Below are positions 46,648-54,695 of a stretch of DNA of 64,000 nucleotides, in pieces. Under the pieces are notes generated by a model. That model saw only the letters and a list, made by a program, of their open reading frames with translations, did no database searches and was not told the origin of the DNA. The DNA comes from Nocardioides sp. S-1144. Lineage in GTDB: Bacteria; Actinomycetota; Actinomycetes; Propionibacteriales; Nocardioidaceae. The position numbers and the translations under genes were made by a program. Position 1 is the stretch's first letter, and every line of letters begins with the position of its first letter. The DNA lies in contig NZ_CP040695.2 in NCBI RefSeq assembly GCF_005954645.2, positions 3,100,001 to 3,164,000 of the forward strand, given 5' to 3'.

Positions 46648-46691
46648 GGACGCCGGACGGTGCGCGTCGATCGCGCGCCCGCCCGGCGTCC
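46648..46691 (-). terminator. Putative terminator downstream of leuB
   Basis: Arms GGACGCCGGACGG (46648-46660) and CCGCCCGGCGTCC (46679-46691) pair with a single mismatch around an 18-base loop. They lie between the leuB stop and the ilvE start, so read-through would join the two genes. Confidence 0.6.
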
Positions 46692-46701
46692 GTGGGGCGA
46701 G

Positions 46702-47805
46702 TCAGCCGGCGACCCGGGCGGCGATGGCGTCGCCGATCTCGGACGTCGTCCGCGGGGCGCCGGTGCGCGCGGCCAGGTCGGCCACGATGGCGGCGTCGAC
46801 GACGGCGGCGGTCCCGGAGTGGCCGAGGTGGTCGAGCAGCAGCGCGACCGAGCCGATCGCGGCGGTCGGGTCGGCCTTCTGCTGGCCCGCGATGTCGGGC
46901 GCGGAGCCGTGGACCGGCTCGAACATCGACGGTGCCGTGCGGTCCGGGTTCACGTTGCCGGACGCCGCGAGGCCGATGCCGCCGGTGATGGCGGCGGCGA
47001 GGTCGGTGATGATGTCGCCGAAGAGGTTGTCGGTGACGATGACGTCGAAGAGGGCGGGGTCGGTGGTCAGGTGGATCATCGCGGCGTCGACGTGCATGTA
47101 GTCGACGGTGATCTCGGGGAAGTCGCGGGCGACGGCCTGGGTCAGGCGCCACCACACGGATCCCGCGTGCACCAGCACGTTGGTCTTGTGGACCAGGGTG
47201 AGCTTCTTGCGCGGACGCCGCTGCGCGCGGGCGAAGGCGTCGCGGAGGACCCGCTCGACACCGAAGGCGGTGTTGACCGAGACCTCGGTGGCGACCTCGT
47301 GGGGCGTGCCGACGCGCAGCGCCCCGCCGTTGCCGGTGTAGGGGCCCTCGGTGCCCTCGCGGACGACGACGAAGTCGACGTCGTCGCGGCCCTCGAGCAC
47401 GTGCGGGGCCAGCGGCGAGGTGACGCCGGGGTAGATCCGCGACGGGCGCAGGTTGACGTAGTGGTCGAGCTCGAAGCGCAACCGCAGCAGGAGACCCCGC
47501 TCGAGGATGCCCGGCGGCAGGTTCGGGTCGTTCGGCTTGCCCCCGACGGCACCGAGCAGGATCGCGTCGTGACCGCGGACCTCCGCGAGCACCGAGTCCG
47601 GCAGCACCTCGCCGGTCGCGAGGTAACGCTCCGCGCCGAGGTCGTAGTGGCTCTGCTCGAACCTCAGGCCGGCGGGCGCGACCGCGTCGAGGACCTTGAG
47701 GGCCTCGGCGGTCACCTCCGGACCGATCCCGTCGCCGGGGATGACGGCGAGCCGGATCGTGCTGCTCGTGGTGCTGGCGGCGGTGGCGCTGTCGGTGCTG
47801 GTCAT
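46702..47805 (-). CDS. leuB: 3-isopropylmalate dehydrogenase
   Basis: This is the third specific step of leucine synthesis, oxidative decarboxylation of 3-isopropylmalate with NAD+. The 367-aa protein has [13 protein letters not shown], the substrate-binding [19 protein letters not shown], the NTxxK region [18 protein letters not shown] and the NAD site [13 protein letters not shown]. Start is ATG 47805; the first about 15 residues are Ser/Thr/Ala-rich and could be trimmed. It follows a 44-aa ORF by 10 bp and a putative attenuator about 330 bp upstream. Confidence 0.97.
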   Translation of the reverse strand: MTSTDSATAASTTSSTIRLAVIPGDGIGPEVTAEALKVLDAVAPAGLRFEQSHYDLGAERYLATGEVLPDSVLAEVRGHDAILLGAVGGKPNDPNLPPGILERGLLLRLRFELDHYVNLRPSRIYPGVTSPLAPHVLEGRDDVDFVVVREGTEGPYTGNGGALRVGTPHEVATEVSVNTAFGVERVLRDAFARAQRRPRKKLTLVHKTNVLVHAGSVWWRLTQAVARDFPEITVDYMHVDAAMIHLTTDPALFDVIVTDNLFGDIITDLAAAITGGIGLAASGNVNPDRTAPSMFEPVHGSAPDIAGQQKADPTAAIGSVALLLDHLGHSGTAAVVDAAIVADLAARTGAPRTTSEIGDAIAARVAG

Positions 47806-47815
47806 GGGGCGAAGG

Positions 47816-47950
47816 CTAGTTGTCGTCGGGGCGTTCGCCGCCGTTGTCTCGCCGGTCGAGGGACGTCTGCAGCGAGTGCGCGGTGGCGCGGCTGCCGTCG
47901 TCGGTGCTGCGGTTCTTCGCGGGGCCCCACTCGGGGTACATGTCGTACAT
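47816..47950 (-). CDS. Small conserved-looking protein, 44 aa
   Basis: The product starts [19 protein letters not shown] and ends [12 protein letters not shown]. It is very hydrophilic with no membrane segment. A strong ribosome-binding site (AAGGAGAG) sits 6-8 bp upstream of the ATG. It ends 10 bp before leuB, so it would be co-transcribed with it. The Trp/Tyr/Pro-rich start looks like a binding motif. I do not know a function; the strong ribosome-binding site and operon position argue that it is real. Confidence 0.6.
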   Translation of the reverse strand: MYDMYPEWGPAKNRSTDDGSRATAHSLQTSLDRRDNGGERPDDN

Positions 47951-48132
47951 CGGGCTCTCCTTCTCACAGGCGGATGTGTCGGTCACACCCGGAGATGTCC
48001 CCACGGAGGGGGACCCGTGGATCGCACGGGGAGAGCCTGCGGACGAGCGGATCGCGCTTCGAGTGGCCGAGGACCGGACCGCCGCGGAGACATCACCAGG
48101 AGTGGTGGTGCGAGGGGCCGGGAACGCACGAA

Positions 48133-48192
48133 GGACCACCGCGACGGGGTGGCCTCTCGCCGCAGGATTCAGACCTGCTGGGCCCCGTCGCG
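48133..48192 (-). promoter_or_regulatory. Putative attenuator with mutually exclusive hairpins upstream of leuB
   Basis: On the minus strand a 10-bp perfect stem CGCGACGGGG (48192-48183, inside the leader ORF) with CCCCGTCGCG (48149-48140) competes with a second stem-loop. The latter is GGCCACC (48154-48148) with GGTGGTCC (48140-48133), whose loop is the same CCGTCGC. Only one of the two can form. The remaining stretch down to 47951 and the upstream part to 48333 hold no other gene that I can see. Confidence 0.6.
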
Positions 48193-48222
48193 GCGCTCGA
48201 TAAGTACGAAGACGTTCCGCAT
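48169..48222 (-). CDS. Putative leader peptide upstream of leuB, 17 aa
   Basis: The ORF MRNVFVLIERRDGAQQV is preceded by GGTGA near the ATG. Codons 4-8 are GTC TTC GTA CTT ATC, a Val-Phe-Val-Leu-Ile run that uses the rare CTT Leu and GTA Val codons of this GC-rich genome. Its 3' part overlaps the first arm of the downstream alternative hairpins. This fits a branched-chain amino-acid attenuator for the leuB transcript, 219 bp before the 44-aa ORF. Unproven. Confidence 0.55.
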   Translation of the reverse strand: MRNVFVLIERRDGAQQV

Positions 48223-48333
48223 GGTGATCTCACCGTAGGGCGACGCGGCCCGGCCCGCCACGGAGTTCCGCGAACTGTTCACATGGCGAGACCCCGGTCC
48301 CAGGCGCCGAGACCGGCCGGGGAGACTCCCCCC

Positions 48334-48933
48334 ATGAGCGCCCCACCCGACCTCCCCGACGTCGTGAACCGTGCGTTCGCGGTCTCCCGCCGGGCCGGGT
48401 ACGTCTCCTTCTGCCGCAACGAGACCGGCCGCCTGCTCGCCATGCTGGCCGCGACCCGCGACGGCACCATGGCCGAGTTCGGCACCGGCTGCGGCGTCGG
48501 GACGGCGTGGCTGCGCTCCGGCGTCCGCGGCGAGAAGGCCCGGATCGTGACCGCCGAGCTCAACCCCAAGCTCGCCCGGGCCGCCGCGGAGATCTTCGTC
48601 GACGACCCCTTGGTCGAGGTGCTCGCCGCCGACTGGTCGACCCTGCTCGACAAGGGCCCCTTCTCGCTGCTGTTCCTCGACTCCGGCCAGCAGGACGCCG
48701 GCTGGTCCGACGGCGGGCGCAGCAGCGCGGTCGGCGTCGACGCCGTCGCCGACCTCGTGGAGGACGGTGGCATCGTCGTCCTCGACGACTTCACGCCGTG
48801 CGAGCAGTGGCCGCCGATCACCTACGGCCGCGTCGACACCCTGCGCGAGCAGTGGCTGACCGACGAGCGCTTCACCGCCGTCGAGGTGATGGTCGCCCCC
48901 GACGCCAGCACGATCATCGCGACGAAGCTCTAG
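48334..48933 (+). CDS. SAM-dependent O-methyltransferase-like protein
   Basis: The 199-aa class I methyltransferase has the SAM motif MAEFGTGCGVGTAWLRSG with acidic residue in the next strand (IVTAELNPKLARAA), LLFLDSGQQDAGW and VVLDDFTP, as in the CmoM/caffeoyl-CoA O-methyltransferase-like group. Substrate unknown. GGGGAG precedes the ATG. It is divergent from the leuB attenuator and convergent with the FHA gene, across repeat array D. Confidence 0.85.
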   Translation: MSAPPDLPDVVNRAFAVSRRAGYVSFCRNETGRLLAMLAATRDGTMAEFGTGCGVGTAWLRSGVRGEKARIVTAELNPKLARAAAEIFVDDPLVEVLAADWSTLLDKGPFSLLFLDSGQQDAGWSDGGRSSAVGVDAVADLVEDGGIVVLDDFTPCEQWPPITYGRVDTLREQWLTDERFTAVEVMVAPDASTIIATKL

Positions 48934-48936
48934 CCG

Positions 48937-49058
48937 ACCCGCGGGGCCGCCGAGTCGGCGTTCGGGTTGAGTGCTCGCGCCGACTCGGCGCCGTGGGACT
49001 TCAACTTCACGCCGACTCGGCGCCGTGGGACTTGAGCTCCACGCCGACTCGCGGGTGG
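48937..49058. repeat. Palindrome array D at a convergent gene junction
   Basis: CGCCGASTCGGCG palindromes occur at 48948-48960, 48978-48990 and 49010-49022, with a degenerate fourth near 49042-49051; period 30-32 bp. The last units also share GCCGTGGGACTT and a CTCCACGCCGACTCG-type tail as direct repeats. CGACCCGCG at the left end and CGCGGGT at the right end form an outer pair. It lies between the methyltransferase stop and the FHA stop codon. Confidence 0.85.
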
Positions 49059-49059
49059 G

Positions 49060-49826
49060 TCAGATCTCGCCGGGGGCGGCCCGGCGGACGACGATGCGGG
49101 TCCAGGCGCCGACGTAGACCCGCTCGTCGGGGCGGACCTCGACCTTGGCACCGACGGTGACGGGCGTCGTGGGCAGGACGCCGAGGGCGCCGCCGACGTA
49201 GGTGCCGTTGGAGGAGCCGAGGTCCTCGACGAACCAGCGGGTGCCGTCGGTGGTGAGCTGGGCGTGGCGGCGGCTGATGCCGGTGTCGGTGCCCAGGTCG
49301 AGGTCGGGGGCGATGCCGCGGCTGCGGGAGGCACGCCCGATGAGCACCGAGGTGTGCCGCAGCGCGACGACGACCGGCAGGCCCGGCGAGGGCAGCGGGT
49401 CGGTGCTCTGCTGCTCGGCGTACCAGTCGGGGTCGATCCAGACCTCGGCCACCCACTGCTCGGCCAGGGCCGGGGCGGTGCTGGCCGGGGCGGGCGCCGG
49501 CGTCGGCGGCACGGCGGGGGCGGCGGGCACGGCGGGCGCACCTGCCGGGTCCGACGAACCCGACGGCGGGTCGAGCGGGCGGGGCATCGTGCCGGTGGTG
49601 AAGTCGTAGCCGCAGTTCTCGCAGAAGAGCGCGTTCGGCGGGTTGGCCGTCGAGCAGCTCGGGCAGGCGCCGGACGCCGGGTCGCCCCCGGCGTCGGGGC
49701 CGGCGGTCGCGGGCAGCGGCGGGGGGTGCCCGCCGCCGGGGCGGGCGCGGCCCCCATGGCGATGCCGCAGGTGTCGCAGTAGTCGGTGGCCTCGGACACG
49801 TGGCCCGCGGGGCAGGTCTGGCTCAC
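49060..49826 (-). CDS. Zinc-ribbon + FHA domain protein, apparent one-base frameshift
   Basis: The intact reading appears to start at GTG 49826 (MSQTCPAGHVSEATDYC, zinc ribbon 1 with CDTCG) and to continue through a second ribbon (CPSCSTANPPNALFCENCG). It ends with a C-terminal FHA domain (LIGRASRSRGIA, GISRRHAQL, VEDLGSSNGTYVGG), the conserved phosphothreonine-reading residues. The start and the FHA part are in different frames. Adding one base in the run of six G on the + strand at 49721-49726 joins them. Either the sequence has a homopolymer error or the gene is truncated to the FHA part (ATG 49587, 175 aa). It ends the telA-pknG operon. Confidence 0.75.
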
Positions 49827-49836
49827 GTCGTCCGGC

Positions 49837-51117
49837 TCACTTCTTGATGCGGGTGGTCTTGGTGGACGCCGTGTCGAGCGCCATCTCGTCGGCCTTGGCG
49901 ACCGCCCGCTTCAGCCGGACGGTGCCCTCGCGCTCGTCGTCGACGTCGACGACCTTGCGGAGCTTGGACGTCGCCTCCTCGTTGCCGGTGGCGGCGGCAA
50001 GCTGCACGGCGCGGCCGAGCTTGGTGGTGGCGGTGGCCTCGTCGCCGGCCGCCTTGGCCGCCAGGCCCTCCTGGATCATCTCGGCCAGCTCGGTCTGCCC
50101 GGTGTAGTGGGCGACCTGCTGGTCGATCTTGGCGGTGAGCTCGGAGTCGCCGGACCAGGTCGCCTTGACCAGGGCCTGGGTGATGACGTCGTCGCCGATC
50201 GCGAGCTGCACCCGGGCGGCGAGCTGCTCCTGGCCGATCGCCTTGGCCGCCACCCGGACGCCGACGTGGTAGTCGCGCGACTCGTCGGCCCACGCGCCGG
50301 TCGGGTAGGCGCCGGTGAGCGGGTTGACGTCGGTGCGGCGGCCGGTGAGGTCCTCCACGGTCGGCGCGACCTGGCGCACGAACAGGATCTGCGCGCCCTG
50401 CGGCGTCCAGACCCGCAGCTGGGCGTCGGCGACGCCGCGCGACATCGAGGCCTGCATCATCGCCCGAAACTGCTCGACCATCGTCTCGGGCGTCGGGATG
50501 ATGTCGACGGTGCCGAGCAGGGCCTGCGAGATCCGCCGGACCTCCTCGACCTGCCAGTCGGTGCCGGCGCCGCGGCAGTCGCACTGGAAGTAGCCGGTGG
50601 CCCGCTGGATGGCGGTGTCGAGCTTGCCGGCGTCCTCGCGGTTCTCGCCGTCGGTGAGCAGGATGGCGTGGCGCTGGGTGACGCCCTCCACGGAGGAGAA
50701 CAGCTGGCCGGCCAGGTCGAGCCAGGTGCTCATCGCCGTGCCGCCGCTGCCGACGAACCGGGAGATCGCCTCCTGCGCCTCGGCCCGGGTCTGCGCCGAC
50801 ATCCGCACCATCCCGGGACCCGAGGACACCGGCGGGTAGGCGAGCATCGCGCGGTCGGAGCCGGCAATGACGGCGAACCACACGCCGTCGAGGATCTCCC
50901 CCACCGCCGTGGCGGCGGCCTGCCGCGCGGCGGCCATGGTGCTCGGGCCCATCGAGCCGGAGGTGTCGACGATGATGATCTCGCCGGCCGAGGCTCCCCC
51001 GCCGCTGGTCACCGCCGAGCCGGCACCGGTGCAGGTGACGGTGACGATCGCGTTGACGTCGGTGCCCCCGTCGGGCAGGAACTCGTTCTGGTAGACGGTT
51101 GCGTCGAACTCAGCCAT
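49837..51117 (-). CDS. VWA (von Willebrand factor A) domain protein
   Basis: The 426-aa cytoplasmic protein starts at ATG 51117. The MIDAS metal-ion site is intact (DTSGSMGPS from Asp51, the Thr in SGGTAMSTWL, and the Asp in LLTDGENRED). A beta-rich C-terminal domain and a charged helical end (about residues 340-426) follow. Such vWA proteins in TelA/Ter-type stress clusters are thought to bind partners in a metal-dependent way. It overlaps the PP2C gene by 8 bp. Confidence 0.9.
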   Translation of the reverse strand: MAEFDATVYQNEFLPDGGTDVNAIVTVTCTGAGSAVTSGGGASAGEIIIVDTSGSMGPSTMAAARQAAATAVGEILDGVWFAVIAGSDRAMLAYPPVSSGPGMVRMSAQTRAEAQEAISRFVGSGGTAMSTWLDLAGQLFSSVEGVTQRHAILLTDGENREDAGKLDTAIQRATGYFQCDCRGAGTDWQVEEVRRISQALLGTVDIIPTPETMVEQFRAMMQASMSRGVADAQLRVWTPQGAQILFVRQVAPTVEDLTGRRTDVNPLTGAYPTGAWADESRDYHVGVRVAAKAIGQEQLAARVQLAIGDDVITQALVKATWSGDSELTAKIDQQVAHYTGQTELAEMIQEGLAAKAAGDEATATTKLGRAVQLAAATGNEEATSKLRKVVDVDDEREGTVRLKRAVAKADEMALDTASTKTTRIKK

Positions 51118-52243
51118 CGGTCTCCCCTTCGTCGGCGGTAGCGGCATTGTGCCCTGGGTCGGCCACGCCCGGCCCGGCCGGTGCGTCGACGCGGGCGAGC
51201 ACGGCGGTGATGTTGTCCTGGCCCCCGCGGGCGTTGGCGAAGGCGACCAGGGCCAGCGCCAGGGCCTGCGGGTCGGTCGTCGCCGCGGCGGCGACCTGGT
51301 CGGCGAGCTCCTGCGGCTCCGAGGCGTAGTTCCACAGGCCGTCGGAGCAGTTGAGCACCCAGCCCGGGCCGGCGACGTCGAGGCTGGTGACGCGCGGGGC
51401 GAGGTCGGGCGCGTCGATCCCGAGCCAGCGGGTGATGGCGTGGCCCTGCGGCCCCTGCTCGGCCTCCTGGCGCGAGGCCCCGGCGGCGATCTGCACCTGC
51501 GCGACCGAGTCGTCGACCGTGAGCTGGACGCCGTCGCCGGCGTCGGGCAGCCAGTAGCACCGCGAGTCGCCGATGTTGGCGACGTGCAATCGCGCCCGGC
51601 CGGCGGTGCGTCCCTCGACGACCACGGCGGAGAACGTCGCGGACGGCGGCTGGGTCGAGCCCTCCGGCGTCAGGGCGACGATCGACCGCTGGGCCCCGTC
51701 GACCGCGGCGGCGAAGGTCCGCGTGACGGCCGCGGCCCGGCTCTCCGCGGTGCCCATGCCGCTGGGCATCGGGACGACGAGCGCGTCGCGCGCGGCCCGG
51801 GCGCCGGCGAGCGAGGCCAGGTGGGAGTCGTCGGTGTTGGAGACGCCGTCGAGCACGACGAGCACGGCCCGGTCGCCGGTGGCGAACAGCGCCATCGCGT
51901 CCTCGTTGCGCGAGTGCCTGATCCCGCGGTCGCAGGCCCCGGCGACCCAGTCGGCCGGCGCCTCCCGGAAGTGGTCGCGCTCGCTGGGCTGCTTGGAGCC
52001 GCACGACTCGCAGTAGCCGTCCGGGCCGACCGCTCCCCCGCACTGCAGGCAGGGCCGCGGCGTGCCGGGCGCGGGCCGCCCGGGCACCGCGGTGGCCGTG
52101 GTCAGCTCGAACGGCGCCGCCTCGGCCGCGACGTCGGCCGCCGGCGCCGCAGCGGGCGGCGCGACGGCACCGACCGGCGTGCCGCAGGCCTCGCAGAACG
52201 CGGCGCCCGGTGCGAGGGGCTCGGCGCAGGAGGGACAGTTCAC
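51110..52243 (-). CDS. PP2C-family serine/threonine phosphatase with two N-terminal zinc ribbons
   Basis: The 377-aa protein has zinc ribbon 1 (CPSCAEPL...FCEACG) at residues 3-21 and ribbon 2 (CLQCGGAV...YCESCG) around residue 65-81. A PP2C domain follows with RNEDA, LDGVSN near residue 131, GDSRCYW and SDGLWNY. The PP2C metal-binding Asp residues are present, so it is probably active. It should reverse phosphorylation made by the adjacent PknG-like kinase, whose gene ends 19 bp upstream. Confidence 0.92.
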   Translation of the reverse strand: MNCPSCAEPLAPGAAFCEACGTPVGAVAPPAAAPAADVAAEAAPFELTTATAVPGRPAPGTPRPCLQCGGAVGPDGYCESCGSKQPSERDHFREAPADWVAGACDRGIRHSRNEDAMALFATGDRAVLVVLDGVSNTDDSHLASLAGARAARDALVVPMPSGMGTAESRAAAVTRTFAAAVDGAQRSIVALTPEGSTQPPSATFSAVVVEGRTAGRARLHVANIGDSRCYWLPDAGDGVQLTVDDSVAQVQIAAGASRQEAEQGPQGHAITRWLGIDAPDLAPRVTSLDVAGPGWVLNCSDGLWNYASEPQELADQVAAAATTDPQALALALVAFANARGGQDNITAVLARVDAPAGPGVADPGHNAATADEGETDG

Positions 52244-52262
52244 AAGGTGTTCCTTCGCGTGC

Positions 52263-54695
52263 TCAGGTGAGGGTCCAGGCGCGGACAGCGTTGGCGCGGT
52301 TGACCAGCTCGACGCGCTCGCCGAGGTCGGCGGCGTCGCGGGCGAGGGCCCGGTAGGCCTTCTCGATGCCGGCCCGCAGCCCGGCCTCGTCGGCCACCGT
52401 GGACCCGATCGCCACCCCCGTCGTCGGGTCGGACGACGGGCCGGACGACGGGCCGGATGACGAGGTCACCACGGCGAGGGCCTGCTCGAGGATCCGCACG
52501 GTGTAGCGGCCGTGGGTGGCGGGGTCCATCGAGGCGGACTCGATCGAGCGCATGGCCTGGTCGAGGACGCGCAGGTCGGTCGCCCCCTGCCCGAGCAGCA
52601 CCTCGGCCCGCAGCTGCCGGCTCTCGGGGTAGCCCCGGCTGGTCCTCGGGACCAGGTCGAGGGCGGCGACGGCGCCCGGCGCGTCGCGGCGCTCGGCGCG
52701 GATCCGCGCGACGCCGAACGCGGCCGGGGCCACGTAGGCCGCGTCGGTGGCGGCGCAGGTGAGGTAGAGCGACTCCGCGACCTCGGGCTGGCCGCCGTTC
52801 TCGCAGGCGACGGCGAGGGCCAGCTTGGCGGCGAGCTCGCCGGGCACCTGCTGGTAGACGGCGTTGAAGGAGGCGGTGGCGCGCGCCCAGTCGCGCTGGC
52901 TCATCGCGGCCAGGCCCTCGACCCACAGGGCCCGCCACTCCCAGGGGTCGTCGGCGAGGAGCTGGGCGGCGGTGTCGTGGGCCAGCGCGGTGTCGCCCTT
53001 CTCCAGCGCCGCCCGCGCGATCGCGAGCAGCACCTCGGGCGACTGCGCCGGGGCCTGCGAGGTGAGGACGTCGAGCAGCTCGTCGGGGCCGGTGGCCGCG
53101 ATCCCGCTCAACCACGCGTGCTGGGGGTCGGTGGTGTCGACGCGGAGCAGCGGCAGCTGCGACCACAGCAGGACGCCGCGCGCGGTCGCCGGCGCCTCGA
53201 ACAGCACCGACGCCGCCGAGGTCAGGGCGGTGCCGGTGGTGCTGCGGGCGACCGTCTCGCGCAGGACGCCGAGCAGCTGCGTCCGGAGCTCGTCGGCCGA
53301 GGAGAACCGGTCGGCAGGGTCGGGCGCGCAGCACTTGGCGATCAGCCAGTACAGCGAGTCGTTCGCGGCGAACAGCGGCGTGCTCCCCACCGGGGGCAGG
53401 CTGTGCAGGTAGGTGCCCTGGTAGCCGCGGAACTCCATGCACAGCACGACCAGCGTGCGGCCGATCGTGTAGAGGTCGGAGGCCACGCTGGGCCCGACCT
53501 GGGCCACCTCGGGCGCCTGGTAGCCGACCGTCCCGTAGATCGCCGACTCCTCGTCGTCGATCCGCCGGACGCCGCCGAGGTCGATCAGCTTGAGGGCGTC
53601 GGCGACCTGGATCATGTTGTCGGGCTTGAAGTCGCAGTACACGAGTCCGAGGTCGTGCAGGTACTGGAAGGCCGGCAGGATCTCGAGCACGAACGCCAGC
53701 GCCTGGTCGACCGGCAGCGGGTCGTAGCTGCCGCCGTTGACCCGCATCCGCTCCTTGAGCACCTGCTTGAGGGAGTGGCCGCCGACGTACTCCATCACGA
53801 TGTAGCCGGCGCCCTCGTGGGTCACGAAGTTGTAGATCTCGACGATCAGCGGGTGCTCGACCTGGGCCAGGAACTGCTGCTCGGCGATCGCCGCTGCGAG
53901 CGCGTCGGGGTCGCCGGAGTTGAGCAGGCCCTTGAGCACGACCCACCGGTTGGAGACGTTGCGGTCGCGGGCGAGGTAGATCCAGCCGAGGCCGCCGTGG
54001 GCGATCGCGCCGGCCACCTCGTACTGCCCGCCGACCAGGTCGCCCGGCTGGAGCTTCGGGGTGAAGGAGAACTCCTGGCCGCACTGGGCGCAGAAGCCCT
54101 CGGTGCGCCCGGGGACGCCGTCGCGGCCGCGGCCGACGGCGTTGCCGCACCTGGAGCACGTGCGCTTGTCCTCGGGGACCATCGGGTCGGGCCGGATCGC
54201 CTCCACCGGGTCGACCGGCGGTGCCGGCGGGACGCTGGTGAGGCCGGCACCGATGCGTGCGGCCCGCATCCGTTGCGAGCCGGAGCGCGTGCGGCGCGTG
54301 GTGACGCTGGTGCCGGTGGCCCGCGCCGAGCCGAAGCGCGCCGAGGGCACCTGGGCCGACGACGTCCGCGACGACAGCGCGTCGGTCGCGGCGGGCGGCG
54401 GCGTGGGCGAGGTGGCGACGGAGCCGGCCGAGCCGGCGGGGGCCGCCGCGGCCGGGGCGGAGCCGCCGGCCATGCCGCAGGTGTCGCAGTAGCCGTCGGC
54501 GAGGGTGCCGGTGCAACCGGGCTGGGTGCAGGCACCGGTCGCGGCGGGACCGGCCGGGGTCGACGCCGCCGGCGCCGGTGCGGCCGGTGCCGCTGCCGGG
54601 CCGGAGCCGGGGCTCGGCGCCATCCCGCAGGTGTCGCAGTAGCCGTCGGCGAGGGTGCCGGTGCAGCCCGGCTGGGTGCAGGCGGGGGCGCTCAT
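52263..54695 (-). CDS. pknG: PknG-like serine/threonine kinase with zinc ribbons and TPR domain
   Basis: The 810-aa soluble kinase has two identical zinc ribbons (CTQPGCTGT...YCDTCG, residues 6-23 and 56-73) and then a rubredoxin-like metal centre (Cys180, 183, 202, 205). The kinase domain has Lys255 (VVLKG), catalytic Asp355 in YCDFKPDN and Asp372 in LIDLGGVRRI. CDFKPDN plus DLG (not HRD/DFG) and a rubredoxin before the kinase domain are PknG hallmarks. The C-terminal half (from about residue 500) is TPR-like helices. Mycobacterial PknG phosphorylates FHA proteins such as GarA to control glutamate and 2-oxoglutarate metabolism. Here an FHA gene is in the same operon. Confidence 0.9.
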   Translation of the reverse strand: MSAPACTQPGCTGTLADGYCDTCGMAPSPGSGPAAAPAAPAPAASTPAGPAATGACTQPGCTGTLADGYCDTCGMAGGSAPAAAAPAGSAGSVATSPTPPPAATDALSSRTSSAQVPSARFGSARATGTSVTTRRTRSGSQRMRAARIGAGLTSVPPAPPVDPVEAIRPDPMVPEDKRTCSRCGNAVGRGRDGVPGRTEGFCAQCGQEFSFTPKLQPGDLVGGQYEVAGAIAHGGLGWIYLARDRNVSNRWVVLKGLLNSGDPDALAAAIAEQQFLAQVEHPLIVEIYNFVTHEGAGYIVMEYVGGHSLKQVLKERMRVNGGSYDPLPVDQALAFVLEILPAFQYLHDLGLVYCDFKPDNMIQVADALKLIDLGGVRRIDDEESAIYGTVGYQAPEVAQVGPSVASDLYTIGRTLVVLCMEFRGYQGTYLHSLPPVGSTPLFAANDSLYWLIAKCCAPDPADRFSSADELRTQLLGVLRETVARSTTGTALTSAASVLFEAPATARGVLLWSQLPLLRVDTTDPQHAWLSGIAATGPDELLDVLTSQAPAQSPEVLLAIARAALEKGDTALAHDTAAQLLADDPWEWRALWVEGLAAMSQRDWARATASFNAVYQQVPGELAAKLALAVACENGGQPEVAESLYLTCAATDAAYVAPAAFGVARIRAERRDAPGAVAALDLVPRTSRGYPESRQLRAEVLLGQGATDLRVLDQAMRSIESASMDPATHGRYTVRILEQALAVVTSSSGPSSGPSSDPTTGVAIGSTVADEAGLRAGIEKAYRALARDAADLGERVELVNRANAVRAWTLT

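Noticed and set aside
48930..49826. The complete 298-codon frame on the minus strand as the real FHA-region gene
   Set aside because: After the first zinc ribbon this frame gives an Arg/Pro-rich translation without the FHA domain, while the alternative frame gives a clear FHA domain and a second ribbon.
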